Source: a virus
Virus record (IMG/VR): IMGVR_UViG_3300020171_000029
Coordinates: 1 to 61,019 of that record
Strand: one strand, 5' to 3'
DNA length: 61,019 bases
Shown: positions 22,178-30,135 of the stretch, piece after piece
How the letters are laid out: every line of letters starts with the position of its first letter
How positions within the stretch are numbered: position 1 is the stretch's first letter
Made by a program: the position numbers and the translations under genes
Notes under the pieces: generated by a model
Databases searched by the model: none
Told to the model about the DNA's origin: nothing
Seen by the model: the letters and a program-made list of their open reading frames with translations, nothing else

Positions 22178-22794
22178 ATAAATTTACAAGACATATGGAA
22201 AAATTTTCAAAACCATTAAAATTGAGAATAGGAATAGATATTTGTGGAGTAATCGCAGATATAGGTCCAAGTCTTGAAAAAATACTTTCAAAGAGACAAG
22301 GTAGACAAGTTAAGAAAGAAGAAATAATTACTTATAATCTAAAACATATGGGTGTAGAATCTCACGAATATAAAGATATATTCAATAAAGATTTTTATAC
22401 AAATCTTAAACCAATTAAAGATGCGATTGATATAATAAATTGTTTATATGATAAAAATTATATCTCTCTAATAACATCAAGAAATCAATATTCAGAAGTT
22501 ATGAAAGATACATTTGACTGGTTAATTGATAATGGAATACTTTTTGACAATCTTATTCAATCAGATAACAAAGTAGAACCTATGAAGAGTGAAGAATTAG
22601 ATTTCCTAATTGACGACCACTTTGGTACTTGTTACAATCTTGCTAAAAATAAGATTAATAGTTATTTATTTGAACAACCTTGGAATAAGTATTCAACATT
22701 TTCTGATGATTTAGAGTTTAAACATATTAAACGAGCTAAGAATTGGAAAGATGTTGCTCATCAAATTAATCAATGTCAGAAGGTGTACAAGTGA
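22174..22794 (+). CDS. HAD-fold 5'(3')-deoxyribonucleotidase-like protein with altered active site
   Basis: A 206-residue HAD protein. The first motif reads 'RIGIDICGVIAD': the nucleophile Asp is kept but the acid/base Asp of DxDGV is Cys. Motif II-like 'LITSRNQYSE', and 'EELDFLIDDHFGTC' as the DD motif IV, are present. The family dephosphorylates deoxynucleotides; loss of the second Asp suggests altered or weak activity. Placed between two HExxH proteins. Confidence 0.7.
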   Translation: MNKFTRHMEKFSKPLKLRIGIDICGVIADIGPSLEKILSKRQGRQVKKEEIITYNLKHMGVESHEYKDIFNKDFYTNLKPIKDAIDIINCLYDKNYISLITSRNQYSEVMKDTFDWLIDNGILFDNLIQSDNKVEPMKSEELDFLIDDHFGTCYNLAKNKINSYLFEQPWNKYSTFSDDLEFKHIKRAKNWKDVAHQINQCQKVYK

Positions 22795-23183
22795 AAAAAA
22801 TATTATTTGAAAGAGTTGCTAAAGACCTTATTGGTATTATAGACGAAACACCCCTTGCTCTTAGACCTTCTATTATTATTCCAAAAAATAAAATAGAGGC
22901 TTATTTTGTTATGGGATTTACAATGAACACTCCTTGGGGAGGAAAAGGTATTGCTTTGGCTTACGAATGTGATAATATGACTAAAACTCTTGTTCACGAA
23001 GCATTACATATTCAATATCCAATACTTGAAGAAACTGATATAGAAGGACTTACAGAAGAATTTTTTAATATAATGGATGTAAGAAAAGCTTCTCAAAGGA
23101 GAATTGTTGATAAGTTAAATGAATATGAGAAAAACAGAAAGATGAAGAAGTATGAAATGGATTGGGAAAAGGTATATATTTAA
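22791..23183 (+). CDS. HExxH metallopeptidase-like protein, copy 2
   Basis: About 130 residues from GTG 22791 (AAGGTG upstream, overlaps the previous stop as GTGA); an ATG at 22773 is possible but lacks a ribosome site. 'TKTLVHEALHIQYP' gives HExxH, followed after 15 residues by 'IEGLTEEFFNIM', a plausible third-ligand glutamate region. Confidence 0.55.
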   Translation: MKKILFERVAKDLIGIIDETPLALRPSIIIPKNKIEAYFVMGFTMNTPWGGKGIALAYECDNMTKTLVHEALHIQYPILEETDIEGLTEEFFNIMDVRKASQRRIVDKLNEYEKNRKMKKYEMDWEKVYI

Positions 23184-23200
23184 ATATATAATAATAAACA

Positions 23201-23227
23201 AATATATATTACTCAATTATATATATT
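23201..23227. repeat. AT-rich operator-like element 2
   Basis: Arms AATATATAT and ATATATATT flank TACTCAATT. A 21-base core is 19/21 identical to the element at 32247-32273; both lie shortly upstream of AbrB-like genes. Confidence 0.5.
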
Positions 23228-23241
23228 AAAAAATAAAAACA

Positions 23242-23271
23242 TTTAAATACTATTAATATTATTATATTAAT
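23242..23271 (+). promoter_or_regulatory. Leaderless promoter of plus-strand operon 2
   Basis: TTTAAATACT starts 30 nt before ATG 23272; no ribosome site between. Precedes the AbrB-like gene, the helper gene and PCNA. Confidence 0.55.
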
Positions 23272-23406
23272 ATGAAATTAACAAAAAAAATAATTCAAAT
23301 TGCACAAAGTTTAGGTATTATTATCGACAAACCAATTAGTAAAAAATTAAAATTAAAAAGAGGAGATTTAGTTGAATTGGATATAAAAAAGATTAAAAAT
23401 GAATAA
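23272..23406 (+). CDS. 44-residue AbrB-like protein, operon 2
   Basis: Almost bare swapped-hairpin domain: 'QIAQSLGIIIDKPISKKLKL' and 'KRGDLVELDIKKI' follow the AbrB strand-loop-strand pattern with G-D-x-V-E at the expected place. First gene after the second leaderless promoter. Likely a DNA-binding regulator. Confidence 0.55.
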   Translation: MKLTKKIIQIAQSLGIIIDKPISKKLKLKRGDLVELDIKKIKNE

Positions 23407-23426
23407 AACTATGAAAGGAGGTAAAG

Positions 23427-23564
23427 ATGATATTAAACGAACTTTATATTTTAAACAAATTTAAAGATATTATAAAAAACAAAAATATTTCGGAATTCAC
23501 AATTTCGGACATTATAAATCTTATAGAAATTTGTTTAGAGGATTATGAATCAAGCAAAAAATGA
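23427..23564 (+). CDS. 45-residue protein preceding PCNA
   Basis: ATG 23427 behind AAAGGAGG and stop overlapping the PCNA start (ATGA). Hydrophobic-acidic helical sequence 'FTISDIINLIEICLEDYESS'. Could be a clamp-associated protein by position only. Confidence 0.5.
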   Translation: MILNELYILNKFKDIIKNKNISEFTISDIINLIEICLEDYESSKK

Positions 23565-24244
23565 AAATCGAAAAAAAATTTCTGGAAATCCCATTTGATT
23601 GTATAAAAGATTTAATTATAGAACCTTGTCTTAAATTCAATTCTGAAGGAATGTTCATAACAGCATTTGCAGAATCTAATGCAGCATTGTGTTTGTTTAA
23701 ACTGCCAAAGGAAAAATTCGTTCAATATGAATTTTTAGAAGAACAAAAATTCAAAATTAGTTCAGAACTTCTTGCAAAGATTATGAAGCGAATCAAAACG
23801 CAATTTGTAAATCTGGATTTTAAAGATGAAAAGTTTATAATATCTGATGAGAATAAAAAGGAATATTCAATCGCAGTTATGCATGATGATGAGGTTGAAA
23901 GGAATGTCCCACAGCTTGAGTTAAAATCCAATTTTAAAATGATAAGCTCTGAATTACAAAATTTGTTTTTAGATGCAGGTATAATAGGCGATGATATAAA
24001 ACTTGAAACAAAAGGAAAAATAATTATTTCTTCTGGAGAATTAAACAAGTTTAATCAGGAAGTTGAATGTGAAGTTGTTGGAGAGGCACAATCCATTTAT
24101 AGTTTAGAATATCTTAATAAGTTTATGAATGCTTCAAAATATTTTAAAGATGTTTTGTTTGAGTTTGATTCTAATAGTCCTTGCAGATTAACTTTTAAAG
24201 ATGAATTGGAAATTCAATTTGTTTTGGCGCCAAGAGCTGAGTAA
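23561..24244 (+). CDS. pcn: PCNA-type sliding clamp
   Basis: A 227-residue DNA sliding clamp. The C-terminal half is typical: 'SIYSLEYLNKFMNASKYFKD', then 'VLFEFDSNSPCRLTF' and the ending 'FVLAPRAE', as in archaeal PCNA. The N-terminal half has 'LLAKIMKRIKTQFVNLDFKD' in place of the usual loop. Slightly shorter than the usual 245-250 residues. It should tether the viral split PolB and perhaps other PIP-box proteins. A viral clamp without a visible clamp loader implies use of the host loader. Confidence 0.88.
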   Translation: MKIEKKFLEIPFDCIKDLIIEPCLKFNSEGMFITAFAESNAALCLFKLPKEKFVQYEFLEEQKFKISSELLAKIMKRIKTQFVNLDFKDEKFIISDENKKEYSIAVMHDDEVERNVPQLELKSNFKMISSELQNLFLDAGIIGDDIKLETKGKIIISSGELNKFNQEVECEVVGEAQSIYSLEYLNKFMNASKYFKDVLFEFDSNSPCRLTFKDELEIQFVLAPRAE

Positions 24245-24257
24245 GGATTTTTATAAA

Positions 24258-24923
24258 ATGGAGAGTGAATTATTACCTACAAATGAAGAACCAATTAAGA
24301 TTATTAATGCTGATTGTCTTGAGGTTTTGAAGAAACTTCCTGATAATTGTATTGATTTGGTTTTAACAGACCCACCTTATGGAATAAATCAAGATAAAGG
24401 GATTCAATTATATACAAAAGCATCTTCCAAACATACAGTAAAAAAATATAAAGATAATTGGGATTCAAAAACACCTTCTAAAGAGATTTTTGATGAAATA
24501 TTAAGAGTGGGGAAAAAAGTTATTATTTTTGGAGGTAATTATTTTATAGATAAATTGCCATTTAAAACATCTTGGATTATATGGGATAAAATAGGTAATA
24601 TAAAATTTAATGATACTTTCACAGATGTTGAAATGGCATGGACTAATTTTGATAGAAATATATCTAAAAAATATATTTGTATTCAACATGGTTTTGTTTC
24701 TGAAGAAAGAAAAAGAGAACATCCAACCCAAAAACCAGTTAAATTATTTAGAAATATTATAAAAGATTATTCAAAAGAAGGAGAGCTTATCATGGATTGC
24801 TTTCTCGGCTCAGGAACAACAACAATTGCATGTAAACAATTAAACAGAAAATGTCTTGGAATAGAAATATCAAAAAAATATTGTGATATTGCAAAAAAGA
24901 GATTACAACAGGGAGTCTTATAA
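24258..24923 (+). CDS. Beta-class DNA methyltransferase (DPPY)
   Basis: Start at ATG 24258 since the earlier in-frame ATG lies in PCNA. DPPY ('LVLTDPPYGIN') comes near residue 40 and the SAM motif 'MDCFLGSGTTTIACKQLNRK' near residue 180, so the order is the beta class of N6-adenine or N4-cytosine methyltransferases. 'HPTQKPVKLF' precedes motif I as usual. No partner endonuclease is adjacent. Confidence 0.85.
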   Translation: MESELLPTNEEPIKIINADCLEVLKKLPDNCIDLVLTDPPYGINQDKGIQLYTKASSKHTVKKYKDNWDSKTPSKEIFDEILRVGKKVIIFGGNYFIDKLPFKTSWIIWDKIGNIKFNDTFTDVEMAWTNFDRNISKKYICIQHGFVSEERKREHPTQKPVKLFRNIIKDYSKEGELIMDCFLGSGTTTIACKQLNRKCLGIEISKKYCDIAKKRLQQGVL

Positions 24924-25075
24924 TGGTATGCCCGAGCAGAAAAAATTTAATGATATGCAAAATAATTAAAGATAAAAAAACGAAGAAAAAAGAAGTTAAA
25001 CCAAAAGAAAAGATAATAGAAGAAGAACATCAAAAAAGATTAAAAAAATTAAAAGAAATGGGATTTAAAATATGA
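24923..25075 (+). CDS. 50-residue lysine-rich protein
   Basis: ATG 24923 overlaps the previous stop (TAATG) and TGA overlaps the next ATG. Very lysine-rich (DKKTKKKEVKPKEK), ending 'LKKLKEMGFKI'; the last segment could be a short interaction motif. Function unknown. Confidence 0.5.
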   Translation: MVCPSRKNLMICKIIKDKKTKKKEVKPKEKIIEEEHQKRLKKLKEMGFKI

Positions 25076-25578
25076 AAAAATTAGCAATACAAATGGGAGG
25101 AAGAAGTGATGAATTTCATACTCCAAAATATGCAATAAAACCATTACTACCTTTTTTAAAAAAGAATTGGATTATATGGGAATGTGCTTGGGGAAAAGGA
25201 AGTTTAGCAGAACATTTAGAAAAAGAAGGATTTAAAGTAATTGGAGATAGTGATGTAGATTTTATTAAAGTTTCTTATATGGATCATTCAGATTGTTTAG
25301 TTACAAATCCACCTTACTCAAAAAAAGATGAATTTTTGAAAAAAGCATTTGAATTAGGAAAGCCATTTGCATTTCTTATGCCATTAACAGCATTGGAAGG
25401 AATAAAAAGAGGAGAATTATTTAGAAGATATGGAATACAACTTATAATTCCAAATAGAAGAATAAATTTTATAACTCCTTCTGGAAAAGGAAGTGGAGCT
25501 TGGTTTCAAACTGCTTGGTTTTGTTGGGGATTAAATTTGCCAAAGGATTTAAATTTTGTAGAATTAGAAAAAGAATGA
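25072..25578 (+). CDS. NPPY methyltransferase-like protein
   Basis: A 168-residue Rossmann-like protein with 'WECAWGKGSLAEHLEKEGFK' as a SAM-binding motif and 'CLVTNPPYSKKDEF' as motif IV. Alpha/gamma-like order. Related small NPPY proteins in phages are annotated as adenine methyltransferases; target may be DNA or tRNA. 'PFAFLMPLTALEG' follows. Short for a DNA enzyme with its own recognition domain. Confidence 0.7.
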   Translation: MKKLAIQMGGRSDEFHTPKYAIKPLLPFLKKNWIIWECAWGKGSLAEHLEKEGFKVIGDSDVDFIKVSYMDHSDCLVTNPPYSKKDEFLKKAFELGKPFAFLMPLTALEGIKRGELFRRYGIQLIIPNRRINFITPSGKGSGAWFQTAWFCWGLNLPKDLNFVELEKE

Positions 25579-25919
25579 AAAAATTAGCAATATTCGACAT
25601 AGAAACAGATTCACTAATCATAGAAGAAGCACAAATAAAATTCATAGGGATTCTTGATTTACAAACTAATGAATATAATATAATCCAATATAAAGAACCA
25701 AAAGAAATTAAAACAATATTGAACAATTATGATTTCATAATCACATTCAACGGTGAGCAATTTGATATACCAATATTAAAAAGGCACAGAATAATTATCC
25801 CAGATTATAAACATATTGACTTATATAAAGTTTTTAAGAAGAAGGCGCCATTGCTTTGTTCTGGCGGGTTTAAGAGTTATAGTTTGAATAATATCACAAA
25901 GGAGATTGAGAAGTTATGA
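25575..25919 (+). CDS. polB: DNA polymerase B, N-terminal part of the 3'-5' exonuclease
   Basis: A 114-residue protein from ATG 25575 (overlap with the previous stop). Exo I 'FDIETD' at residues 7-12 and Exo II 'FNGEQFDIP' around 58-66 are intact. It ends after 'GGFKSYSLNNITKEIEKL', the point just before Exo III of PolB. Exo III is found at the start of the separate gene at 26898, so the proofreading domain is divided between two proteins that must associate if active. Confidence 0.85.
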   Translation: MKKLAIFDIETDSLIIEEAQIKFIGILDLQTNEYNIIQYKEPKEIKTILNNYDFIITFNGEQFDIPILKRHRIIIPDYKHIDLYKVFKKKAPLLCSGGFKSYSLNNITKEIEKL

Positions 25920-26170
25920 TAAAAGAATTTAAAATAAAAAAAGAAAATCAGTTTAAAGATTTTAATGGTTTAACAACCATTTCTATTCAAGCATATAAAG
26001 AAAATAATCTATTTGGTATTGAATTTATAAAATTTTTTGAATTAAGAGATTATAATGGACATACATCACACCATTTTATAAAAACTATTAAATCAGAAAA
26101 TATCAACATAGATTTAGAATTTAAAAATATTTCTCAAGAATTAATAAATTTAAAAAGGGATATTAAATGA
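25916..26170 (+). CDS. 84-residue protein inserted within the PolB locus
   Basis: Overlaps the exonuclease gene by 4 nt (ATGA) and the methyltransferase by 4 nt. Beta-rich start ('IKKENQFKDFNGLTTISIQA'), acidic end. No domain recognised. It lies between the two PolB genes; it could be a subunit bridging them or a passenger with the methyltransferase. Confidence 0.55.
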   Translation: MIKEFKIKKENQFKDFNGLTTISIQAYKENNLFGIEFIKFFELRDYNGHTSHHFIKTIKSENINIDLEFKNISQELINLKRDIK

Positions 26171-26901
26171 TGGAAATAAATAAAGTTATTTATGGTGATT
26201 ATTTGGAAGAAATGAAAAAGTTACCAAATGAAAGTATAAATTTAATTCTTACAGACCCTCCTTATGGGATAAATTTTCAATCTGGACACAGAAAACAAGT
26301 TAGTAATGTTAAATTTAATAAATTTAAATTAGATGATAATTTATTATGGTATGAATTATTTTATGATGAATGTATGAGAATTTTAAAAAATGATTCTTTT
26401 ATGTATATTTGTTTTAGATTTGATAGTTTATTTGAAATAGCAAAATTATTTGGAGATAAAGTAAAGCCATTTAAAGTTTTAATTTGGGATAAAATGGATT
26501 ATGGAATGGGAGATTTGAATTTTTTTTCTGTATCTTATGAAATTATTTTATGTTATAAAAAAAGAAATCCAAAGTTAATAAATTATGATAAACGTCCAAA
26601 TGGTATTTTTAGAATACCAAAAGTTCAAAATTTTAGATGTAAAGAAAATAAACCAACAGGAGATAAAAATCAAGATTTTATGTTACATCCAACACAAAAA
26701 CCATTAGAACTTATGAAAAGAATAATAAGTGTGTCATCAAAAGAAAATGATTTGATTTTAGACCCGTTTGCAGGAGGAGGTTCTACATTAATAGCATCAA
26801 AAATGTTAAAACGAAATTATATTGGAATAGAAATAGATGAAAAATATTGTGATGTAATTCAAAAACGATTAAATAAAGAAAATAAACAAATGATATTATG
26901 A
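26167..26901 (+). CDS. Beta-class DNA methyltransferase in the PolB locus
   Basis: A 244-residue enzyme with 'LILTDPPYGINF' near residue 35 and 'LILDPFAGGGSTLIASKML' near 200, beta-class order; 'HPTQKPLELMKRI' precedes. Likely N6-adenine or N4-cytosine. It sits between the two halves of DNA polymerase B and overlaps both neighbours by 4 nt. Confidence 0.88.
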   Translation: MMEINKVIYGDYLEEMKKLPNESINLILTDPPYGINFQSGHRKQVSNVKFNKFKLDDNLLWYELFYDECMRILKNDSFMYICFRFDSLFEIAKLFGDKVKPFKVLIWDKMDYGMGDLNFFSVSYEIILCYKKRNPKLINYDKRPNGIFRIPKVQNFRCKENKPTGDKNQDFMLHPTQKPLELMKRIISVSSKENDLILDPFAGGGSTLIASKMLKRNYIGIEIDEKYCDVIQKRLNKENKQMIL

Positions 26902-28313
26902 AAAAAGAAAAAATTAATTATAAAATATTTCAAAAAGATGAATGGACACAAGAAGAACTACAAGAAATAAAAAAATATCTTAAACAAGATTTAAACCTCA
27001 CAAAAGACCTATGGCAGTTCCTAATAAAAAAATTCGACTCACTTAAAGAATTCATACCACAAAAAGATGCAGAAAACTTTAAACACATAACAATGTCAAG
27101 CGGAGCATATGGATACAAGGTTATCTGCCATCTGTTGGGATTAAAAGAAGAATATAATAATATTAATGGAAATCCCCATTATGAAGGAGCCTATGTGATG
27201 CAGCCAAAAGAGGAAACGTTAAAAGGGAACATTCTATGCTTTGATTTTGCATCGCTTTATCCGATGATGTATGTCCATGCAAATTTGTTTTCTCATGATT
27301 GTAAGTGCTGCAAGCAAGAAGAAAAATGGCATGGTAATGAAAGTTTTAAAGTAGAAGGTTATTATTGTTCAAAACAACAAGGAAAGATAGAAGAATTGGT
27401 CAAAGAATTTTATATGAAAAGAAAATTATACAAGTTAGAAAAAGATAACAGACAATTTGCTATAAAAATAGTTCTTAATTCTCTTTATGGGATTTCCGCA
27501 AAACCATCATTTAAAAATCTTTATAATAAAAATATTGCAAGTGATTGCACGGCATTGGCAAGGCAATGCATTCATTATGCCATAAAGAAATTTGAAGATA
27601 ATATGTATGATATTGTTTATTCCGACACAGATTCTGTTTTTATAAATCTAAAAAATTATCAGAAAAAAGAACTTTGCATGCAATTGGCAGAAGAAATATC
27701 AATAGAAATAAGCAGACAATTTCCTTTTCCATTTGATGAGTTTAGTTTAAGTATTGATGATGAGATAAAGTATCTGCAATTTTTTATTGGTAGAGATGAG
27801 CAGTTGAATAAAAAGCATTATCTTTATATAAACAAAGATGATAAATTAAGGATAAAAGGATTGGATATTATAAAAAAAGATTGCAGTGAATTAAGTCAAA
27901 AAATATTTAATGATTTTTTAAAAGAAGATATTATAAAAAATTTAAATTGTAAATTTGATAGGGATTTTATGGATAATAAAATTAATGAAATTATAAAACA
28001 AGATAAAACGATTATTGCAAAGCGATTTAATATAAAATCATTAAAAAATTATAAGTCAAAAACTTCTATTTATTATCTTATTGGAGAGAAATATGGAAGT
28101 GGTGAGATTTTATTGATAAAAAATTATAAATTTGGTGCTGGAAAAAGGATTAAATATTGTTCTATAGATGAAGCAAAAAATTTAGATGTTGGTGATTTGA
28201 ATTTAGAAGATATTTATAAAGAATTGGGAGTTTTTATAAAAGATTATAAAGTTGAAAAGGTTAAGAAAGAAAAGAAGATTAAAAAAATTAAATCAAAGCA
28301 AATGGAATTATGA
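26898..28313 (+). CDS. polB: DNA polymerase B, Exo III and polymerase part
   Basis: A 471-residue protein. Exo III 'YLKQD' at residues 27-31, 'YEGAYV' (YxGG/A region) at 95-100, motif A 'DFASLYP' at 116-122, motif B 'KIVLNSLYG' at 190-198, motif C 'YSDTDS' at 241-246. A cysteine cluster (residues 135-157) interrupts the segment between motifs A and B. With the 114-residue protein at 25575 it makes one PolB enzyme of a short viral type. All catalytic aspartates are present. C-terminus is lysine-rich and may hold a clamp-binding motif. Confidence 0.92.
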   Translation: MKKEKINYKIFQKDEWTQEELQEIKKYLKQDLNLTKDLWQFLIKKFDSLKEFIPQKDAENFKHITMSSGAYGYKVICHLLGLKEEYNNINGNPHYEGAYVMQPKEETLKGNILCFDFASLYPMMYVHANLFSHDCKCCKQEEKWHGNESFKVEGYYCSKQQGKIEELVKEFYMKRKLYKLEKDNRQFAIKIVLNSLYGISAKPSFKNLYNKNIASDCTALARQCIHYAIKKFEDNMYDIVYSDTDSVFINLKNYQKKELCMQLAEEISIEISRQFPFPFDEFSLSIDDEIKYLQFFIGRDEQLNKKHYLYINKDDKLRIKGLDIIKKDCSELSQKIFNDFLKEDIIKNLNCKFDRDFMDNKINEIIKQDKTIIAKRFNIKSLKNYKSKTSIYYLIGEKYGSGEILLIKNYKFGAGKRIKYCSIDEAKNLDVGDLNLEDIYKELGVFIKDYKVEKVKKEKKIKKIKSKQMEL

Positions 28314-28897
28314 ACTGTATAGAAGAAATTTGGCAATTACATAGAAATAGTAAATCTTATACTGGTGCATATCCAGAAGGATATATAAGAAATGTTGATA
28401 AACTTATAACATTAACAGGAAAAAAAGTTTTACATTTATTTGGCGGTATTACAAAAGAAGATAAAAATAATCATACAAATGATACAAAACAAGAAAAAGC
28501 AACATTTCATTTTGATGCAAGAAAAAAATTTCCGATTAATGATGAAGAATATGATGTTGTTATGTGCGACCCTCCTTATGATTTAGAAGAAAATTTTATA
28601 CATTTATCAGATAAGAAAAAGAGATTGCATTATGGAAAAAATCTTTATGATACTCCATTTGTTCCACCATATAGTTTTATAGATGAAGCAGTTAGAGTTT
28701 GTAAACATAAAGGATTTATATGTGTTTTGCATTTTTTAGTTTATAAAATTCCAAAAGGAACTAAAAGATATGCATTAATTCCAATTATTTCTGGTCCTAA
28801 TTTAAGAATAAGATGTTTAAGTATATTTCAAAAAATAAATAATAATGAAGAAATACAAATTTTAAACAAAAAATTAATACAACAAAAATTAATATGA
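28310..28897 (+). CDS. DPPY methyltransferase-like protein
   Basis: A 195-residue SAM-fold protein with 'VLHLFGGITKED' as a possible motif I, 'DEEYDVVMCDPPYDLEENF' as motif IV, then 'FIDEAVRVCKHKGFICVLHF'. Likely a DNA or RNA adenine/cytosine-N methyltransferase. Overlaps PolB and the following cytosine methyltransferase by 4 nt. Confidence 0.65.
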   Translation: MNCIEEIWQLHRNSKSYTGAYPEGYIRNVDKLITLTGKKVLHLFGGITKEDKNNHTNDTKQEKATFHFDARKKFPINDEEYDVVMCDPPYDLEENFIHLSDKKKRLHYGKNLYDTPFVPPYSFIDEAVRVCKHKGFICVLHFLVYKIPKGTKRYALIPIISGPNLRIRCLSIFQKINNNEEIQILNKKLIQQKLI

Positions 28898-29481
28898 AAA
28901 TACTAAATTTATATGCAGGAATTGGAGGAAATAGAAAACTTTGGGGAGATGAACATGAAGTTACTGCAATTGAAATTAATCCAGAGATTGCTGGGATATA
29001 TAAATACAATTTTCCAAATGATAAAGTAATAGTTACAGATGCTCACCAATATTTATTGCAGCATTATCAAGAATTTGATTTTATCTGGAGCAGTCCACCT
29101 TGTCCAACACATAGTAGATTATGTTTTAGCCAACCAATTAAGAATTATCCAGACATGACTTTTTATCAACAAGTTATTTTATTAAAAAGCTGGTTTAAAG
29201 GAAAATGGGTTGTTGAAAATGTAATACCTTATTATGAAGCATTAATTAAACCAACTTTTGAATTAGGAAGGCATCCTTTTTGGAGTAACTTTAATGTTAA
29301 TAAAATAGAATTTAAGAATATTGATGTAAGTCGTTCAACAGCAGAAGAACTTTCAGAATATTTAGATATGCCTATACCAAGAATAAAAGCAAGATTATTA
29401 TTAAGAAATTGTATAGAACCTAAAATGGGTTTACATATTTTTAATTGTGCTTTTAAAAAAAGACAAGGAGTTTTAATATGA
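28894..29481 (+). CDS. Short m5C DNA methyltransferase-like protein
   Basis: A 195-residue Dcm-type protein: 'LNLYAGIGGNRKLWG' (motif I), 'WSSPPCPTHSRLCF' with the Pro-Cys nucleophile (motif IV), 'GKWVVENVIPYYEAL' (ENV, motif VI). It lacks most of the target recognition domain and later motifs of a full enzyme (usually over 300 residues), so it either uses another specificity factor or belongs to the small phage family. Confidence 0.75.
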   Translation: MKILNLYAGIGGNRKLWGDEHEVTAIEINPEIAGIYKYNFPNDKVIVTDAHQYLLQHYQEFDFIWSSPPCPTHSRLCFSQPIKNYPDMTFYQQVILLKSWFKGKWVVENVIPYYEALIKPTFELGRHPFWSNFNVNKIEFKNIDVSRSTAEELSEYLDMPIPRIKARLLLRNCIEPKMGLHIFNCAFKKRQGVLI

Positions 29482-30134
29482 AACGAATACTATCAAAATC
29501 ACAAGCAAATTTATTTTTGCAATGTCCTTACAAATGGAAAAAAATATATTTAGATAAGATTTCATCTATACCATCACCTGCACAAGCGAGAGGAATTTCA
29601 ATACACAAAAAGATTGAAAAATTCTATAAAAATCTACAACCTGATATTGATTTAAAACATTTTATAAAATTTGAATTAAGAAGAATAAAAGATATGATTA
29701 AAGAAGGAAAATTTGATAAAAAATATTTTTTTCCAATATTTCAGGAATTAAAATTATATAATGAAGAACTTGGACTTAAAGGAATTGTTGATGCTGTGTT
29801 TATAAATTCAAAAGATGATGAACTTGTTGTAATAGATTGGAAGACAGGAAAATATTATCCAGATAAGTTTGACGATTATAGATTTGAACTTGCTGTTTAT
29901 GCCGAACTTTTAAAACATTCTGGAAAGGTAGATGAAAGTCCTGCTTATTGGGGAATATATTTTTCTGACCAAGATAAACTATTCTTTGAGAAGATTGATG
30001 ATGCTCATATTAAAAAAATGTATGATACAATGCATCAAGTAAGAAAAGGAATTGAAAGTGGTGAATATAAACCAAAAAGAAATGAGTGGTGTTACTGGTG
30101 CCAATTTAAACGAGAGTGTTGTTTTATAAAATAA
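29478..30134 (+). CDS. Cas4/RecB-like nuclease with Fe-S cysteines
   Basis: A 218-residue protein. 'LSKSQANLFLQCPYKW' at the start, 'KGIVDAVF', 'LVVIDWKTGKYYP' (D-x-K core) and 'FELAVYAELLKHS' match the PD-(D/E)XK RecB/Cas4 family; four cysteines, one near residue 16 and three in 'WCYWCQFKRECC', match the Cas4 iron-sulfur cluster. It is probably a 5'-3' exonuclease for recombination, next to RNA ligase and primase genes. No CRISPR system is present. Confidence 0.85.
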   Translation: MKRILSKSQANLFLQCPYKWKKIYLDKISSIPSPAQARGISIHKKIEKFYKNLQPDIDLKHFIKFELRRIKDMIKEGKFDKKYFFPIFQELKLYNEELGLKGIVDAVFINSKDDELVVIDWKTGKYYPDKFDDYRFELAVYAELLKHSGKVDESPAYWGIYFSDQDKLFFEKIDDAHIKKMYDTMHQVRKGIESGEYKPKRNEWCYWCQFKRECCFIK

Positions 30135-30135
30135 A

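Noticed and set aside
29478-30134. Cas4-like gene as evidence of a CRISPR-Cas system
   Set aside because: No cas1/cas2, effector or repeat array in the window; Cas4-like nucleases are common in archaeal viruses.
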